Shown in pieces: positions 55,888 to 64,000 of a DNA stretch of 64,000 nucleotides. The position numbers and the translations under genes were made by a program. The notes under the pieces are model-generated. The model searched no databases. It worked only from the letters and a program-made list of their open reading frames with translations, and was not told where the DNA came from. Source of the DNA: Bacillus yapensis (lineage in GTDB: Bacteria > Bacillota > Bacilli > Bacillales > Cytobacillaceae); contig NZ_SUND01000002.1 in NCBI RefSeq assembly GCF_005280205.1, positions 124,001 through 188,000 of the forward strand, given 5' to 3'. The first letter of the stretch is position 1. Every line of letters begins with the position of its first letter.

Positions 55888-55916
55888 CACACTAGTCTAA
55901 TATCCCGCATAGGATG
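55888..55916 (+). promoter_or_regulatory. Sigma-K-like promoter, proximal, of cotE
   Basis: CACA at 55888-55891, 16-nt spacer, CATAGGATG at 55908-55916, 32 nt before cotE. B. subtilis cotE has a sigma-E and a later sigma-K promoter; this one fits the sigma-K pattern better. Confidence 0.5.
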
Positions 55917-55947
55917 AAATGAAACTGAATGAGGAGGTTCGCTCGCA

Positions 55948-56490
55948 ATGGGAGAATACAGAGAGATTATCACAAAAGCGGTCGTAGCGAAAGGACGAAA
56001 ATTCACTCAATCCAATCATACGATTAGCCCGAAGCACTATCCAACGAGCATTCTAGGTTGCTGGATTATTAACCATACGTACGAGGCGAAAAAGGTTGGA
56101 AAAACAGTTGAAGTTTGCGGCTACTATGATATCAATGTTTGGTACTCCTTTAATGATAATACACAAACCGAAGTCGTCACAGAACGAGTAGACTATACAG
56201 ACGTTATTAAGCTAAAATACCGCGATCCAGATTGTCTCGACGAACTCGATGTAATTGCTAAAGTGTTACAGCAACCAAACTGCATAGAGGCTGTGATTTC
56301 CCCGAACGGAAACAAAATAATTGTTCACGTTGAAAGGGAGTTTCTTGTAGAAGTAGTCGGCGAAACAAAAATTTGTGTCGAAGTCCATGCTGGTAAGCAT
56401 AAAGACGATGACGACGATTACTTTGACGTAGACGATGAGGAATTTGAAGATTTAGATCCAGATTTCTTAGTCGGCTCTGAAGAGGAGTAG
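55948..56490 (+). CDS. cotE: Outer spore coat morphogenetic protein CotE
   Basis: Builds the outer coat layer of the spore and recruits many coat proteins in the mother cell. 180 aa; the conserved core runs from [19 protein letters not shown] through [17 protein letters not shown] to about residue 140, followed by a strongly acidic tail rich in Asp and Glu. ATG at 55948 follows GAGGAGG at a spacing of 10 nt, slightly long. Position before mutS-mutL is conserved. Confidence 0.97.
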   Translation: MGEYREIITKAVVAKGRKFTQSNHTISPKHYPTSILGCWIINHTYEAKKVGKTVEVCGYYDINVWYSFNDNTQTEVVTERVDYTDVIKLKYRDPDCLDELDVIAKVLQQPNCIEAVISPNGNKIIVHVEREFLVEVVGETKICVEVHAGKHKDDDDDYFDVDDEEFEDLDPDFLVGSEEE

Positions 56491-56497
56491 AACAAAG

Positions 56498-56526
56498 CTA
56501 GGGAGGTTATGCTTCCTAGTTTTTTC
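56498..56526 (+). terminator. Terminator after cotE
   Basis: 8-bp stem CTAGGGAG/CTTCCTAG (one G-U) with a 6-nt loop and TTTTTT. Confidence 0.88.
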
Positions 56527-56583
56527 TTTTGTAACCGTGAAAATTGGAAATCGATTCAAACAATACAACCAATTCTTGCCCTA

Positions 56584-56592
56584 TGCTATAAT
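56584..56592 (+). promoter_or_regulatory. Extended -10 promoter of mutS-mutL
   Basis: TGCTATAAT, as before ymdB, without a good -35 box; about 107 nt before mutS. Confidence 0.6.
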
Positions 56593-56699
56593 GAGAGAAT
56601 GAGTAGATAAAACAGAATTGCTAGTTCTATTAAATGTGAAAATGAATCAATTTAAAAAACTTATTATCTCAACACAAATGAGAGTTTTGGAGGATTTAT

Positions 56700-59312
56700 A
56701 TGGCTGCTACATATACGCCGATGATACAACAATATTTACAGGTGAAGGCAGACTACCAAGATGCCTTTTTATTTTTTCGTCTAGGAGATTTTTACGAAAT
56801 GTTTTTTGATGATGCGATAAAAGCATCACAGGAATTAGAAATTACATTAACGAGTCGTGAAGGCGGCACCGCGGATCGAATCCCGATGTGTGGTGTACCT
56901 TATCATTCGGCCCCTCAATATATTGAAAGACTTGTAGAAAAAGGTTATAAAGTGGCGATCTGTGAACAGACAGAGGACCCGAAACAGGTGAAGGGGATTG
57001 TAAAACGAGAAGTTGTACAATTGATTACCCCAGGGACGATGATGGAAGGTCGCGGCCTAAATGAAAAAGAAAATAACTATATTGCTACAGTAAGCATTTT
57101 TGACGAAAAGAGCTATGGATTTGGCTATAGTGATTTATCAACCGGGGAAAACCAAGTGACCATATTAGAAGGTGACTTTGAACTTGTTCTCAATGAATTA
57201 GCTCTGTCTGGAGCAAAGGAAGTAGTTATCCCATCGAGCTTGGATGATTCCCTACGAGGAAAAATGAAGGAGCGCTTTGGAGCAACTCTATCAATTGAGG
57301 ACAACGATCATTTAAATGAGAGTTTTTCCATGCTGCTTCATGGATTAGAGGAGCCGAAACTGGCAAAGACAATTTCTAGATTGTTTAACTATCTCTATCG
57401 AACGCAAAAACGAACTCTTGATCACTTGCAGCCAGTTACGCGCTATGAAATCCAGCAATTTATGAAAATTGATTATTATTCGAAACGAAATCTAGAGCTT
57501 ACGGAGACGATTCGTTCGAAAGGGAAAAAGGGTTCTCTTTTATGGCTATTAGATGAAACAAAGACGGCAATGGGAGGAAGGCTTCTTAAACATTGGATTG
57601 ACAGACCTCTTATTCAAAAAGCAGACATCTTACGTCGCCAGTCACTTGTGGAAACATTCATGCGTCATTACTTTGAACGTCAGGATATTCGTGAAAAGTT
57701 GACTGAAGTATATGACTTAGAGCGGTTAGCTGGACGAGTTGCGTTTGGAAACGTCAATGCCCGTGACTTAATCCAATTAAAGCGTTCTTTAATGCAAATT
57801 CCAGCCCTTAAGGCAATCATAAATGACTTGAACAATGAAGCGGCGAAAGGTTTAGCGGAACAACTTGATCCTTGTGAAGAAGTGGTCGATATTTTAGAGC
57901 GGGCAATCGTGGAAAATCCTCCGTTATCGATTAAGGATGGAAATATTATTCAAGATGGCTATCATGAAGAGCTTGATCGCTACCGAGATGCAAGTAGAAA
58001 CGGAAAGACATGGATTGCCCAGTTAGAACGTGAAGAACGTGAAAAAACTGGTATTAAAACGTTAAAAGTCGGTTATAACCGTGTATTTGGTTACTATATT
58101 GAAGTGACCAAAGCCAATCTTCACTTGCTGAAGGATGGCCAATATGACCGCAAGCAGACACTAACAAATGCCGAGCGCTTTATTACTCCAGACTTGAAAG
58201 AAAAAGAGTCATTGATTTTACAAGCGGAGGAAAAAAGTGTCGAGCTAGAATATGAGCTATTCACAGAGATTCGTGAACTTGTTAAAGGGTATATCCCAAG
58301 ATTACAGCAATTAGCGAAAACGGTCAGCGAAATCGATGTGCTGCAATGCTTTGCTTCGATTAGTGAAGAAAGACATTATGTGAAACCGAGCTTTTCCGAT
58401 GAACGAATCATTCTGTTAAAGGATGGACGTCATCCGGTTGTCGAAAAAGTCATGAAGGCGCAAGAGTATGTGCCGAATGATTGCTATATGGACCAAGAAC
58501 GGGAAATGCTTCTCATTACAGGACCGAACATGTCTGGTAAAAGTACGTATATGAGACAAATTGCTTTAACGGCGATTTTAGCTCAAATCGGATGTTTTGT
58601 ACCAGCAAATGAGGCGACTTTACCAATTTTCGACCAGGTCTTTACGAGAATTGGAGCGGCTGACGACTTGATTTCAGGGCAAAGTACATTCATGGTTGAA
58701 ATGTTAGAAGCTAATAATGCAATTGAGAATGCAACCGAAAATAGCTTAATTTTATTTGATGAAATTGGTCGTGGAACTTCGACGTATGATGGAATGGCGC
58801 TTGCACAAGCGATTATAGAGTACATCCATAATCGAATTGGTGCAAAGACATTATTTTCAACTCATTACCATGAGCTGACTGTACTTGAAGAAGAATTGAA
58901 GCAACTGAAGAACATTCATGTCAGTGCAATCGAACAAAACGGTAAGGTTGTCTTCCTTCATAAAATCAAAGAAGGAGCAGCAGATAAGAGTTATGGAATT
59001 CATGTTGCCCAGCTTGCGAACTTGCCAGCGAGTCTGATTGGACGAGCAAAAGAGATTCTCCATGCTTTTGAAAGTCAAGATGCAGTGAGTAATGGACAAG
59101 CTCCAAAAGTAGAAAAGGTTGAAGAAGTCGCTATGGCAACGGATGCCCAGTTATCTTTCTTCGATGAGCGTCCGGTTGTTACGGAAAAAACGACTCTATC
59201 TAGTAAAGAAAAGCGTGCATTAGAGCAAATTAAAGAAATTGATATATTAGAGCTAACGCCAATGCAGGCGATGAATACACTTTATGAGCTTCATAAAAAA
59301 TTGAAGAACTAA
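56700..59312 (+). CDS. mutS: DNA mismatch repair ATPase MutS
   Basis: Recognises mismatches and small loops. Mismatch-binding domain I (1-115) with the Phe-x-Glu motif in [13 protein letters not shown]; connector, lever and clamp domains; ATPase domain with Walker [10 protein letters not shown] at residues 608-616, Walker [11 protein letters not shown] and the STHYHEL motif. C-terminal region with QLSFFDE, which resembles a beta-clamp binding motif, near 818. 870 aa. ATG at 56700 follows TTGGAGGA. mutL follows after 21 nt; both are one operon. Confidence 0.98.
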   Translation: MAATYTPMIQQYLQVKADYQDAFLFFRLGDFYEMFFDDAIKASQELEITLTSREGGTADRIPMCGVPYHSAPQYIERLVEKGYKVAICEQTEDPKQVKGIVKREVVQLITPGTMMEGRGLNEKENNYIATVSIFDEKSYGFGYSDLSTGENQVTILEGDFELVLNELALSGAKEVVIPSSLDDSLRGKMKERFGATLSIEDNDHLNESFSMLLHGLEEPKLAKTISRLFNYLYRTQKRTLDHLQPVTRYEIQQFMKIDYYSKRNLELTETIRSKGKKGSLLWLLDETKTAMGGRLLKHWIDRPLIQKADILRRQSLVETFMRHYFERQDIREKLTEVYDLERLAGRVAFGNVNARDLIQLKRSLMQIPALKAIINDLNNEAAKGLAEQLDPCEEVVDILERAIVENPPLSIKDGNIIQDGYHEELDRYRDASRNGKTWIAQLEREEREKTGIKTLKVGYNRVFGYYIEVTKANLHLLKDGQYDRKQTLTNAERFITPDLKEKESLILQAEEKSVELEYELFTEIRELVKGYIPRLQQLAKTVSEIDVLQCFASISEERHYVKPSFSDERIILLKDGRHPVVEKVMKAQEYVPNDCYMDQEREMLLITGPNMSGKSTYMRQIALTAILAQIGCFVPANEATLPIFDQVFTRIGAADDLISGQSTFMVEMLEANNAIENATENSLILFDEIGRGTSTYDGMALAQAIIEYIHNRIGAKTLFSTHYHELTVLEEELKQLKNIHVSAIEQNGKVVFLHKIKEGAADKSYGIHVAQLANLPASLIGRAKEILHAFESQDAVSNGQAPKVEKVEEVAMATDAQLSFFDERPVVTEKTTLSSKEKRALEQIKEIDILELTPMQAMNTLYELHKKLKN

Positions 59313-59333
59313 TTCGCGAAGGGAGGGTGACTG

Positions 59334-61172
59334 ATGGGGAAAATTATTCAGTTGGATGATTTACTTTCCAATAAGATAGCAGCTGGTGAAGTAGTCGAAC
59401 GGCCCGCTTCTGTTGTAAAGGAATTAGTGGAAAATGCGATTGACGCAAACAGCACGATTATTGAAATTGAAGTAGAGGAAGCAGGACTTTCGAAGATTCG
59501 TATTATTGATAATGGGGACGGGATTGAAGAGTCAGATGTGTTGATGGCTTTTAGAAGACATGCGACAAGTAAGATTAAGGATGATAAGGACCTATTTCGC
59601 ATTAGAACGCTTGGTTTCCGTGGCGAGGCCCTACCGAGTATTGCCTCTGTTTCACGTTTGGAGTTGAAAACCTCCACAGGTGAAGAAGGAACAAGGCTAG
59701 TGCTTGCAGGCGGACATATAGAGGTCCATGAAAAAGCATCTGCGAGAAAAGGAACGGATATCCAGATCACCGATTTATTTTATAATACTCCTGCCCGTTT
59801 AAAATACATGAAGACTGTTCATACAGAGTTAGGGAATATTACAGACATTGTAAATCGTCTGGCCCTATCTCATCCAGAGGTGTCATTTCGCCTAGTACAC
59901 AATGATCGAAAGCTGCTTCATACGAACGGAAATGGTGATGTCCGCCAAGTGCTGGCCGCAATTTACGGCTTAAATATTGTGAAGAAAATGATTCCAATCC
60001 ATGCATCATCATTGGATTTTACGATTAGTGGCTGGCTTGCTTATCCAGAGATTACGCGTGCGTCACGAAACTATATTACAACGATGGTGAACGGACGTTT
60101 CATCAAAAATTATCCGTTAGTCAAAGCAATTCAAGAAGGGTATCATACCCTTCTTCCGATTGGTCGCTTCCCGATCGTCATGATTAACATTGAGATGGAT
60201 CCGATTCTAGTAGACGTCAATGTGCATCCTTCAAAAATGGAGGTTCGATTTAGTAAAGAAGCTGAATTAAACCAATTGGTGGCACAGACGATTAAAGAAG
60301 CATTTCATACGAAAGAGCTCATTCCAACTGGGATGCAACGGGAACCAAAAGAAGTAATTCGAACAGAACAACCTTCTTTTGACTTAGACCATCTCCCAAT
60401 TGCAAAAGAGGAACAGCCACCGATCGAATATGATCTACCTGAAATCGAACCATATTCTCCTCCTGTCCAGACTCCATTTGTACAGAAAATGGAATGGACA
60501 GTTGAAATGAAACAAGAAGAGACGAGCGTACCGACTTTCTCAGAGCCGGTGCTAGAAAAAGAGGAAGAAGTACCAGCACCGATCGAATCACGCGTTCCAC
60601 CTCTCTATCCAATTGGTCAAATGCATGGAACCTATATATTTGCGCAAAACGAAAAAGGGCTTTATATCATTGACCAGCATGCGGCCCAGGAACGAATCAA
60701 GTACGAATATTTCAGAGAAAAAGTGGGACGAGTTGAAAAAGAACTACAGGAAATGCTCGTTCCGCTCACTTTTGAATATTCATCTGATGAGACTATTAAA
60801 ATTATGGAACATAAGGATAAACTTGAGGAAGTCGGAGTTTTCCTTGAACCATTTGGGATAAATAGCTTTATCGTTCGTTCTCATCCACAATGGTTTCCAA
60901 AAGGGGAAGAGAAGGAAACCATCGAAGAAATGATTGAACAGCTCTTAACAATGAAAAAGGTCGATATTAAGAAATTAAGAGAAGAAGCTGCCATTATGAT
61001 GAGCTGTAAAGGTTCCATTAAAGCCAATCATTATTTGCAGACAAGTGAAATTCAAGCTCTGCTTGATGAACTAAGAAGGTCTTCAGATCCTTTTACATGT
61101 CCTCATGGCCGGCCAATTATTATTCATTATTCCACTTATGACATGGAGAAGATGTTTAAGCGAGTGATGTAG
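59334..61172 (+). CDS. mutL: DNA mismatch repair endonuclease MutL
   Basis: Partner of MutS that nicks the new strand. N-terminal GHKL ATPase: [15 protein letters not shown] and [10 protein letters not shown] within the first 100 residues. Variable Glu/Pro-rich linker at about 340-420. C-terminal endonuclease domain with the metal motif [12 protein letters not shown] from residue 447 and the zinc-site motif CPHGRP near 590, so it belongs to the nuclease-active type of bacteria without MutH. 612 aa. ATG at 59334 after GGGAGGGTG. A strong terminator follows. Confidence 0.97.
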   Translation: MGKIIQLDDLLSNKIAAGEVVERPASVVKELVENAIDANSTIIEIEVEEAGLSKIRIIDNGDGIEESDVLMAFRRHATSKIKDDKDLFRIRTLGFRGEALPSIASVSRLELKTSTGEEGTRLVLAGGHIEVHEKASARKGTDIQITDLFYNTPARLKYMKTVHTELGNITDIVNRLALSHPEVSFRLVHNDRKLLHTNGNGDVRQVLAAIYGLNIVKKMIPIHASSLDFTISGWLAYPEITRASRNYITTMVNGRFIKNYPLVKAIQEGYHTLLPIGRFPIVMINIEMDPILVDVNVHPSKMEVRFSKEAELNQLVAQTIKEAFHTKELIPTGMQREPKEVIRTEQPSFDLDHLPIAKEEQPPIEYDLPEIEPYSPPVQTPFVQKMEWTVEMKQEETSVPTFSEPVLEKEEEVPAPIESRVPPLYPIGQMHGTYIFAQNEKGLYIIDQHAAQERIKYEYFREKVGRVEKELQEMLVPLTFEYSSDETIKIMEHKDKLEEVGVFLEPFGINSFIVRSHPQWFPKGEEKETIEEMIEQLLTMKKVDIKKLREEAAIMMSCKGSIKANHYLQTSEIQALLDELRRSSDPFTCPHGRPIIIHYSTYDMEKMFKRVM

Positions 61173-61214
61173 AAAATCGCCAAGCTCAAGTATGAGTTTG
61201 GCGATTTTTTGTCT
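61173..61214 (+). terminator. Terminator after mutL
   Basis: 16-bp stem AAAATCGCCAAGCTCA/TGAGTTTGGCGATTTT (one wobble) with loop AGTA and a T run. Confidence 0.92.
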
Positions 61215-61332
61215 TTCTGGGGGAATTCATTTCCAATATGTAGAAGAGAGTTATAATAAAGTTAATCATCGAGGTAGAAAAAAGTTTTGTCTATCATAAA
61301 TATAGTAGTAGGCCATTCTTAGGGGTGATCAA

Positions 61333-61782
61333 TTGGTTGTATTAGTTATTTTGCCTTTCTTTATCGGTTTGCTCTTGATTGCTTTTATCATTATTGCTGC
61401 AGTGAAAAATAAGGAAGGAGGAGAGAAGATGATTCGCCATTTATACACGTATTTAGTTCTTTTTGCGACATTAATGATGGTGATAGGAGGAGGAATTTCT
61501 ATCTTTATGGCTACTGCTGATTTAGTGAGTCCACCTGCCTATTATCAGAGCTATTCTGATTTTAAAATGATGAAGCAAGCAGAAAAGGTCCCAGGTGAGA
61601 ATCAAGAATCATTAAGTGAAGATGAGCTAAAAACCCAATATGATCAGCTCATTGAAGATGAAGAACAGAGACAGAAAAACAACGCTGTTAATCAAATTAT
61701 TAAAAGTTTAGGCTTTATTGTTATTCCGCTTCCGATTTTCATTTATTTTAATAGATTGAGAAAAAAGATTATCGAAACATAA
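61333..61782 (+). CDS. Small membrane protein of unknown function
   Basis: 149 aa; I do not recognise the family. Two hydrophobic helices near residues 3-23 and 38-60, a soluble acidic middle part (about 65-118, with SLSEDELKTQYDQLIEDEEQRQK, probably helical), and a third hydrophobic segment at about 124-141 ending RLRKKIIET. TTG start at 61333 with AGGGGTGA upstream; a TATAAT at 61252-61257 may be its -10. It lies alone between mutL and the Gly/His-rich gene, a place that differs in B. subtilis. Codon use looks like its neighbours. Real gene likely; role unknown. Confidence 0.72.
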   Translation: MVVLVILPFFIGLLLIAFIIIAAVKNKEGGEKMIRHLYTYLVLFATLMMVIGGGISIFMATADLVSPPAYYQSYSDFKMMKQAEKVPGENQESLSEDELKTQYDQLIEDEEQRQKNNAVNQIIKSLGFIVIPLPIFIYFNRLRKKIIET

Positions 61783-61863
61783 TGGAAGTTAACTCGTTCA
61801 TTCACTTGGACTAGGAAATTGCCCATTTAGCTTGTCTACCCATTCCGAACTATAAGCTGTCTA

Positions 61864-61872
61864 CATATAATG
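61864..61872 (+). promoter_or_regulatory. TATAAT / CATATAATG box before the Gly/His-rich gene
   Basis: CATATAATG contains a consensus TATAAT (61866-61871) and also fits the sigma-K-like -10 CATAnnnTG seen before dpaA and cotE, but no MACM -35 lies 16 nt upstream. The sigma factor is undecided. Confidence 0.35.
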
Positions 61873-61903
61873 GACTAACTGAGAATAGAGGGGAGGCAAC
61901 TAA

Positions 61904-62257
61904 ATGAACTCGCATCAAAATGACAAAAGACTTTATGGCTACGGAGGACCAGGTGGATATGGGTATCCAGGAGCAGGATACGGTTATGGCTACGGCCCTG
62001 GCTATGGTCCTGGATACGGCGGCTATGGGTACGGATATCCAAGTGGTAATGTATATACAGCAGGGTTACTTGGTTTAGGAGCAGGCTTATTAGGCGGGAG
62101 TCTTTTAGGTCAAGGGGGACATTTTGGTGGCTACCAAGGACACCAACATGGACATCATCATGGTGGACACAACCATGGTGGACACAACCATGGTGGACAC
62201 AATCATCATAACGACGGACATCATCATCATGACGGCAATCACAGACGCTTAAAATAA
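61904..62257 (+). CDS. Gly/Tyr-rich, His-rich small protein (possible spore coat protein)
   Basis: 117 aa of low complexity in three parts: a Gly/Tyr/Pro region (residues 10-47, many GYGYG and GYGPG units), a hydrophobic Gly/Leu segment (50-68, GLLGLGAGLLGGSLLG), and a His/Gly tail (71-113) with three GGHN repeats and HHHH runs. At the DNA level a 15-bp unit TGGTGGACACAACCA repeats three times at 62161-62205. The His tail could bind metals. Composition resembles spore coat or surface proteins, but this is inference. ATG at 61904 follows GAGGGGAGG. Confidence 0.75.
   Translation: MNSHQNDKRLYGYGGPGGYGYPGAGYGYGYGPGYGPGYGGYGYGYPSGNVYTAGLLGLGAGLLGGSLLGQGGHFGGYQGHQHGHHHGGHNHGGHNHGGHNHHNDGHHHHDGNHRRLK
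62161..62205 (+). repeat. Three tandem 15-bp repeats inside the His-rich gene
   Basis: Units at 62161-62175, 62176-62190 and 62191-62205; the first two are identical, the third differs by one base. Each codes for five residues of a GGHNH pattern, so repeat number can change without frameshift. Confidence 0.9.
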
Positions 62258-62263
62258 TAGTTA

Positions 62264-62304
62264 AAGGACACCCACGAAAAAAATTGTAGGTGTCCTTCTA
62301 TTTT
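62264..62304. terminator. Bidirectional terminator between the His-rich gene and mreBH
   Basis: 9-bp stem AAGGACACC/GGTGTCCTT around a 16-nt loop. On the plus strand CTATTTTTATT follows; on the minus strand the tail is TTTAACTATTATTTT, so it can serve both convergent genes. Confidence 0.75.
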
Positions 62305-62306
62305 TA

Positions 62307-63314
62307 TTAACGGATTGATTGTTGTAGTCTTTTCATTAAACGTAAAGAATCGCCAGTACCTAATGCAACTGATTCTAGAGGATTCTCAGCAAGCTGCACA
62401 GGAACAAAAATTTCCTTGCTTAGCCATTCTTCCATTCCGTTAAGCAGTGATCCTCCACCAGTTAAAATAACACCGCGGTCTACGATATCACCACTTAGTT
62501 CTGCTGGACATTCTTCGAGTGTAGCGCGAATTGCTTCAAGAATATGAAGAAGTGATTCCTTTAATGTATCACGAATTTCATAGGAAGATAGGGTAATGGT
62601 TTTTGGCAAGCCGGTTACTAAATCTCTACCTCGTACATCCATCGCTAGTTCGTGATGATCGACAAGAGCGTAGCCAATTTCCATTTTTACTTGCTCAGCT
62701 GTTCTCTCACCGACAAGTACATTATATTGTTTACGGATGTACTGGATAATTTCTTCATCAAGTCTGTCGCCACCAACGGTGATTGATTGACATGCTACTA
62801 CACCACCGAATGAAATAATGGCAACTTCGGTTGAACCGCCACCGATATCAACAATCATGTTTGCAACAGGCTCATCGATCGGAAGACCAGATCCGATAGC
62901 TGCAGCTACTGGCTCATCGATTAAAATAACTTGCTTGGCACCAGCGTTGCGCGCGGCATCTTGAATCGCTCTTTTATCAACACTTGTTGCTGCTGAAGGA
63001 GTACAGATTACAACGTTCGGTTTTCTAACCGTAAGTCCTGTTAACTGGGCCGCTTTTTTCATAATAATTTTGAGAAGTTCAGTCGTAATATCATAATCGG
63101 CAATCACTCCATTTTTTAGCGGACGAATAACACGAATATTCGCAGGCGTCTTTCCGACCATTTCTTTGGCATCACGACCAAAAGCAATGACTTTCTGCGT
63201 ATTAATATCGATTGCTACAATGGAAGGTTCGTTGAGAACAATTCCTTTATTTTTACTGTAAACTAATATATTTGCTGTTCCTAAATCGATTCCAATTTCA
63301 TTTGCTGAAAGCAT
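62307..63314 (-). CDS. mreBH: Actin-like cell-shape protein MreBH
   Basis: Bacterial actin that forms membrane-associated filaments and guides cell wall hydrolase LytE in B. subtilis. Phosphate-1 motif [15 protein letters not shown] at residues 7-21, phosphate-2 [12 protein letters not shown] near 165, adenosine motif [13 protein letters not shown] near 288. At 335 aa and by the opening residues it matches MreBH better than MreB or Mbl. ATG at 63314 follows GGTGGG. It is the only minus-strand gene here. A sigma-I-like promoter is found upstream. Confidence 0.9.
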   Translation of the reverse strand: MLSANEIGIDLGTANILVYSKNKGIVLNEPSIVAIDINTQKVIAFGRDAKEMVGKTPANIRVIRPLKNGVIADYDITTELLKIIMKKAAQLTGLTVRKPNVVICTPSAATSVDKRAIQDAARNAGAKQVILIDEPVAAAIGSGLPIDEPVANMIVDIGGGSTEVAIISFGGVVACQSITVGGDRLDEEIIQYIRKQYNVLVGERTAEQVKMEIGYALVDHHELAMDVRGRDLVTGLPKTITLSSYEIRDTLKESLLHILEAIRATLEECPAELSGDIVDRGVILTGGGSLLNGMEEWLSKEIFVPVQLAENPLESVALGTGDSLRLMKRLQQSIR

Positions 63315-63359
63315 TTTTTTCCCACCAATTCCTTATTGTTTTTACTTTATATAAATTAG

Positions 63360-63384
63360 CACGAGATATGTCGAAAAAGGGGGT
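63360..63384 (-). promoter_or_regulatory. Putative sigma-I promoter of mreBH
   Basis: On the minus strand ACCCCC (63384-63379) is followed after 15 nt by CGTG (63363-63360). The sigma-I pattern is -35 ACCCCC and -10 CGAA-like. mreBH is sigma-I dependent in B. subtilis, so the -35 match in this place is meaningful; the -10 fits less well. A sigma-A alternative is TTCGAC with TATATA further downstream. Confidence 0.45.
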
Positions 63385-63590
63385 TGTTATCTAAACGTTA
63401 AGGAATTGTAATGAAACAAGAAAAAATCGGAAATAACCTAGGACTTTGAATAGGGGTAAAAAGGATTGGGCATAATTGATAAATGTTGAGTAAAATGGAG
63501 AATCCTTTAAAAAATGCCTTTAAATGTGTTACGATGTATTAGCACAAGTTCTTTATAAAACACAAATGGATTGAAAAGGCAGTGGCGGTA

Positions 63591-64000
63591 GTGGATAAGC
63601 ATGAAAAAGTAGTGGTTTTAATTGGACCTACAGCTGTAGGGAAAACGAAACTAAGCATTGAGTTAGCAAAAGCTTTTAATGGAGAAATCATTAGTGGAGA
63701 TTCGATGCAGATTTATAAAGGGATGGATATTGGAACCGCCAAGATTACCCCTGAGGAAATGGAAGGCATACCCCATCATTTAATTGACATTAAAGAGCCT
63801 CATGAATCTTTTTCTGTTGCAGAATTTCAGGAGCGGGTTCGAAAAAAAATTACAGAAATTACACAACGGGGAAAGCTACCAATGATTGTGGGAGGTACGG
63901 GCTTATACATTCAATCCGTCATATATGATTATCAGTTTTCTGATGCCCCATCAGACGAAAAATTCCGACGCACTCTTGAAAATAGGGCTGAAGTAGAAGG
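63591..64000 (+). CDS. miaA: tRNA dimethylallyltransferase (partial, cut by window end)
   Basis: Adds the dimethylallyl group to A37 of tRNAs, the substrate that MiaB then methylthiolates. The first 136 codons are present: the P-loop [11 protein letters not shown] near residues 12-22, [17 protein letters not shown] near 40-56, HHLIDI, and GGTGLYIQS near 100. The start is taken as GTG at 63591 with AAAAGG 11 nt upstream; the in-frame GTG at 63582 is too close to that site. The C-terminal part lies outside the window. Confidence 0.93.
   Translation, partial: MDKHEKVVVLIGPTAVGKTKLSIELAKAFNGEIISGDSMQIYKGMDIGTAKITPEEMEGIPHHLIDIKEPHESFSVAEFQERVRKKITEITQRGKLPMIVGGTGLYIQSVIYDYQFSDAPSDEKFRRTLENRAEVE

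Larger units (their letters stand above)
55447..55947. other. ricA-cotE intergenic region
   Basis: About 500 bases. It holds the ricA terminator, two sigma-K-like promoters (55563-55591 and 55888-55916), a 9-bp inverted repeat GTTAAAATC/GATTTTAAC at 55697-55736, and copy 2 of the inverted-repeat element (55775-55871). A 62-codon open frame at 55608-55796 lacks a ribosome binding site and runs into the repeat, so I do not call it a gene. Confidence 0.6.

Noticed and set aside
56618-56809. 63-codon open frame overlapping the start of mutS
   Set aside because: It runs into mutS in another frame, and MutS itself has the proper ribosome binding site and family match.
62107-62250. CRISPR-like array suggested by short regular repeats
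   Set aside because: The repeats are 15-bp tandem units with no spacers and are in frame inside a His-rich protein gene.

Overview
The window is a core chromosomal segment of a low-GC, endospore-forming member of the Bacillaceae (Bacillus sensu lato). The evidence is the gene order dxr-rseP-polC-rimP-nusA-rnpM-ylxQ-infB-ylxP-rbfA-truB-ribF-rpsO-pnp-ylxY-mlpA-ymxH-dpaAB-asd-dapG-dapA-rnjB-tepA-ylzJ-spoIIIE-ymfC, then ymfF-ymfH-ymfI-ymfJ-ymfK-rodZ-pgsA-cinA-recA-rny-ymdB-spoVS and miaB-ricA-cotE-mutS-mutL-miaA, which closely follows Bacillus subtilis. Sporulation genes (dpaAB, spoIIIE, spoVS, cotE), strong AGGAGG ribosome binding sites, GTG/TTG starts and U-tailed terminators agree with this. 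No phage, insertion sequence, CRISPR array, rRNA, tRNA or classical defence island is visible.

Layout. 0-2.5 kb: isoprenoid synthesis and site-2 protease (dxr, rseP). 2.6-7 kb: replicative polymerase polC, with no proS before it. 7-15.2 kb: the transcription/translation operon from rimP to rpsO, with a structured leader. 15.4-20.5 kb: pnp, a degenerate deacetylase, an M16 protease and ymxH. 20.7-26 kb: dipicolinate synthase and the aspartate branch (asd, dapG, dapA) that supplies diaminopimelate and dipicolinate. 26-31.5 kb: RNase J2-like enzyme, tepA, ylzJ and the DNA pump spoIIIE. 31.9-37.7 kb: a GntR regulator and a BMP-type nucleoside ABC importer. 37.9-46 kb: two M16-type proteins, the EF-P-modification reductase ymfI, rodZ, pgsA, cinA. 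46-50.3 kb: recA with an SOS box, RNase Y, ymdB, spoVS. 50.7-53.3 kb: korAB, a 2-oxoacid:ferredoxin oxidoreductase. 53.5-61.2 kb: miaB, ricA, cotE, mutS, mutL. 61.3-62.3 kb: two poorly characterised genes. 62.3-63.3 kb: mreBH, the only gene seen on the minus strand. 63.6 kb to the end: miaA, cut by the window edge.

The unusual material lies between the genes: a 94-96-nt element with 11-12-bp terminal inverted repeats in two copies (22.3 and 55.8 kb), two other intergenic repeat elements (17.6 and 40.5 kb), twin hairpins with identical arms between rnjB and tepA, a palindromic putative operator before the GntR gene, sigma-K-like promoters before dpaA and (twice) before cotE, a sigma-I-like promoter before mreBH, and a hairpin that covers the ylxY ribosome binding site. 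Many reading-frame starts had to be moved to the start codon that has a proper ribosome binding site; the chosen starts are explained per gene. I did not find a clear new multi-gene system. The best candidates for something undescribed are the paired element family and the Gly/Tyr/His-rich small protein at 61.9 kb.
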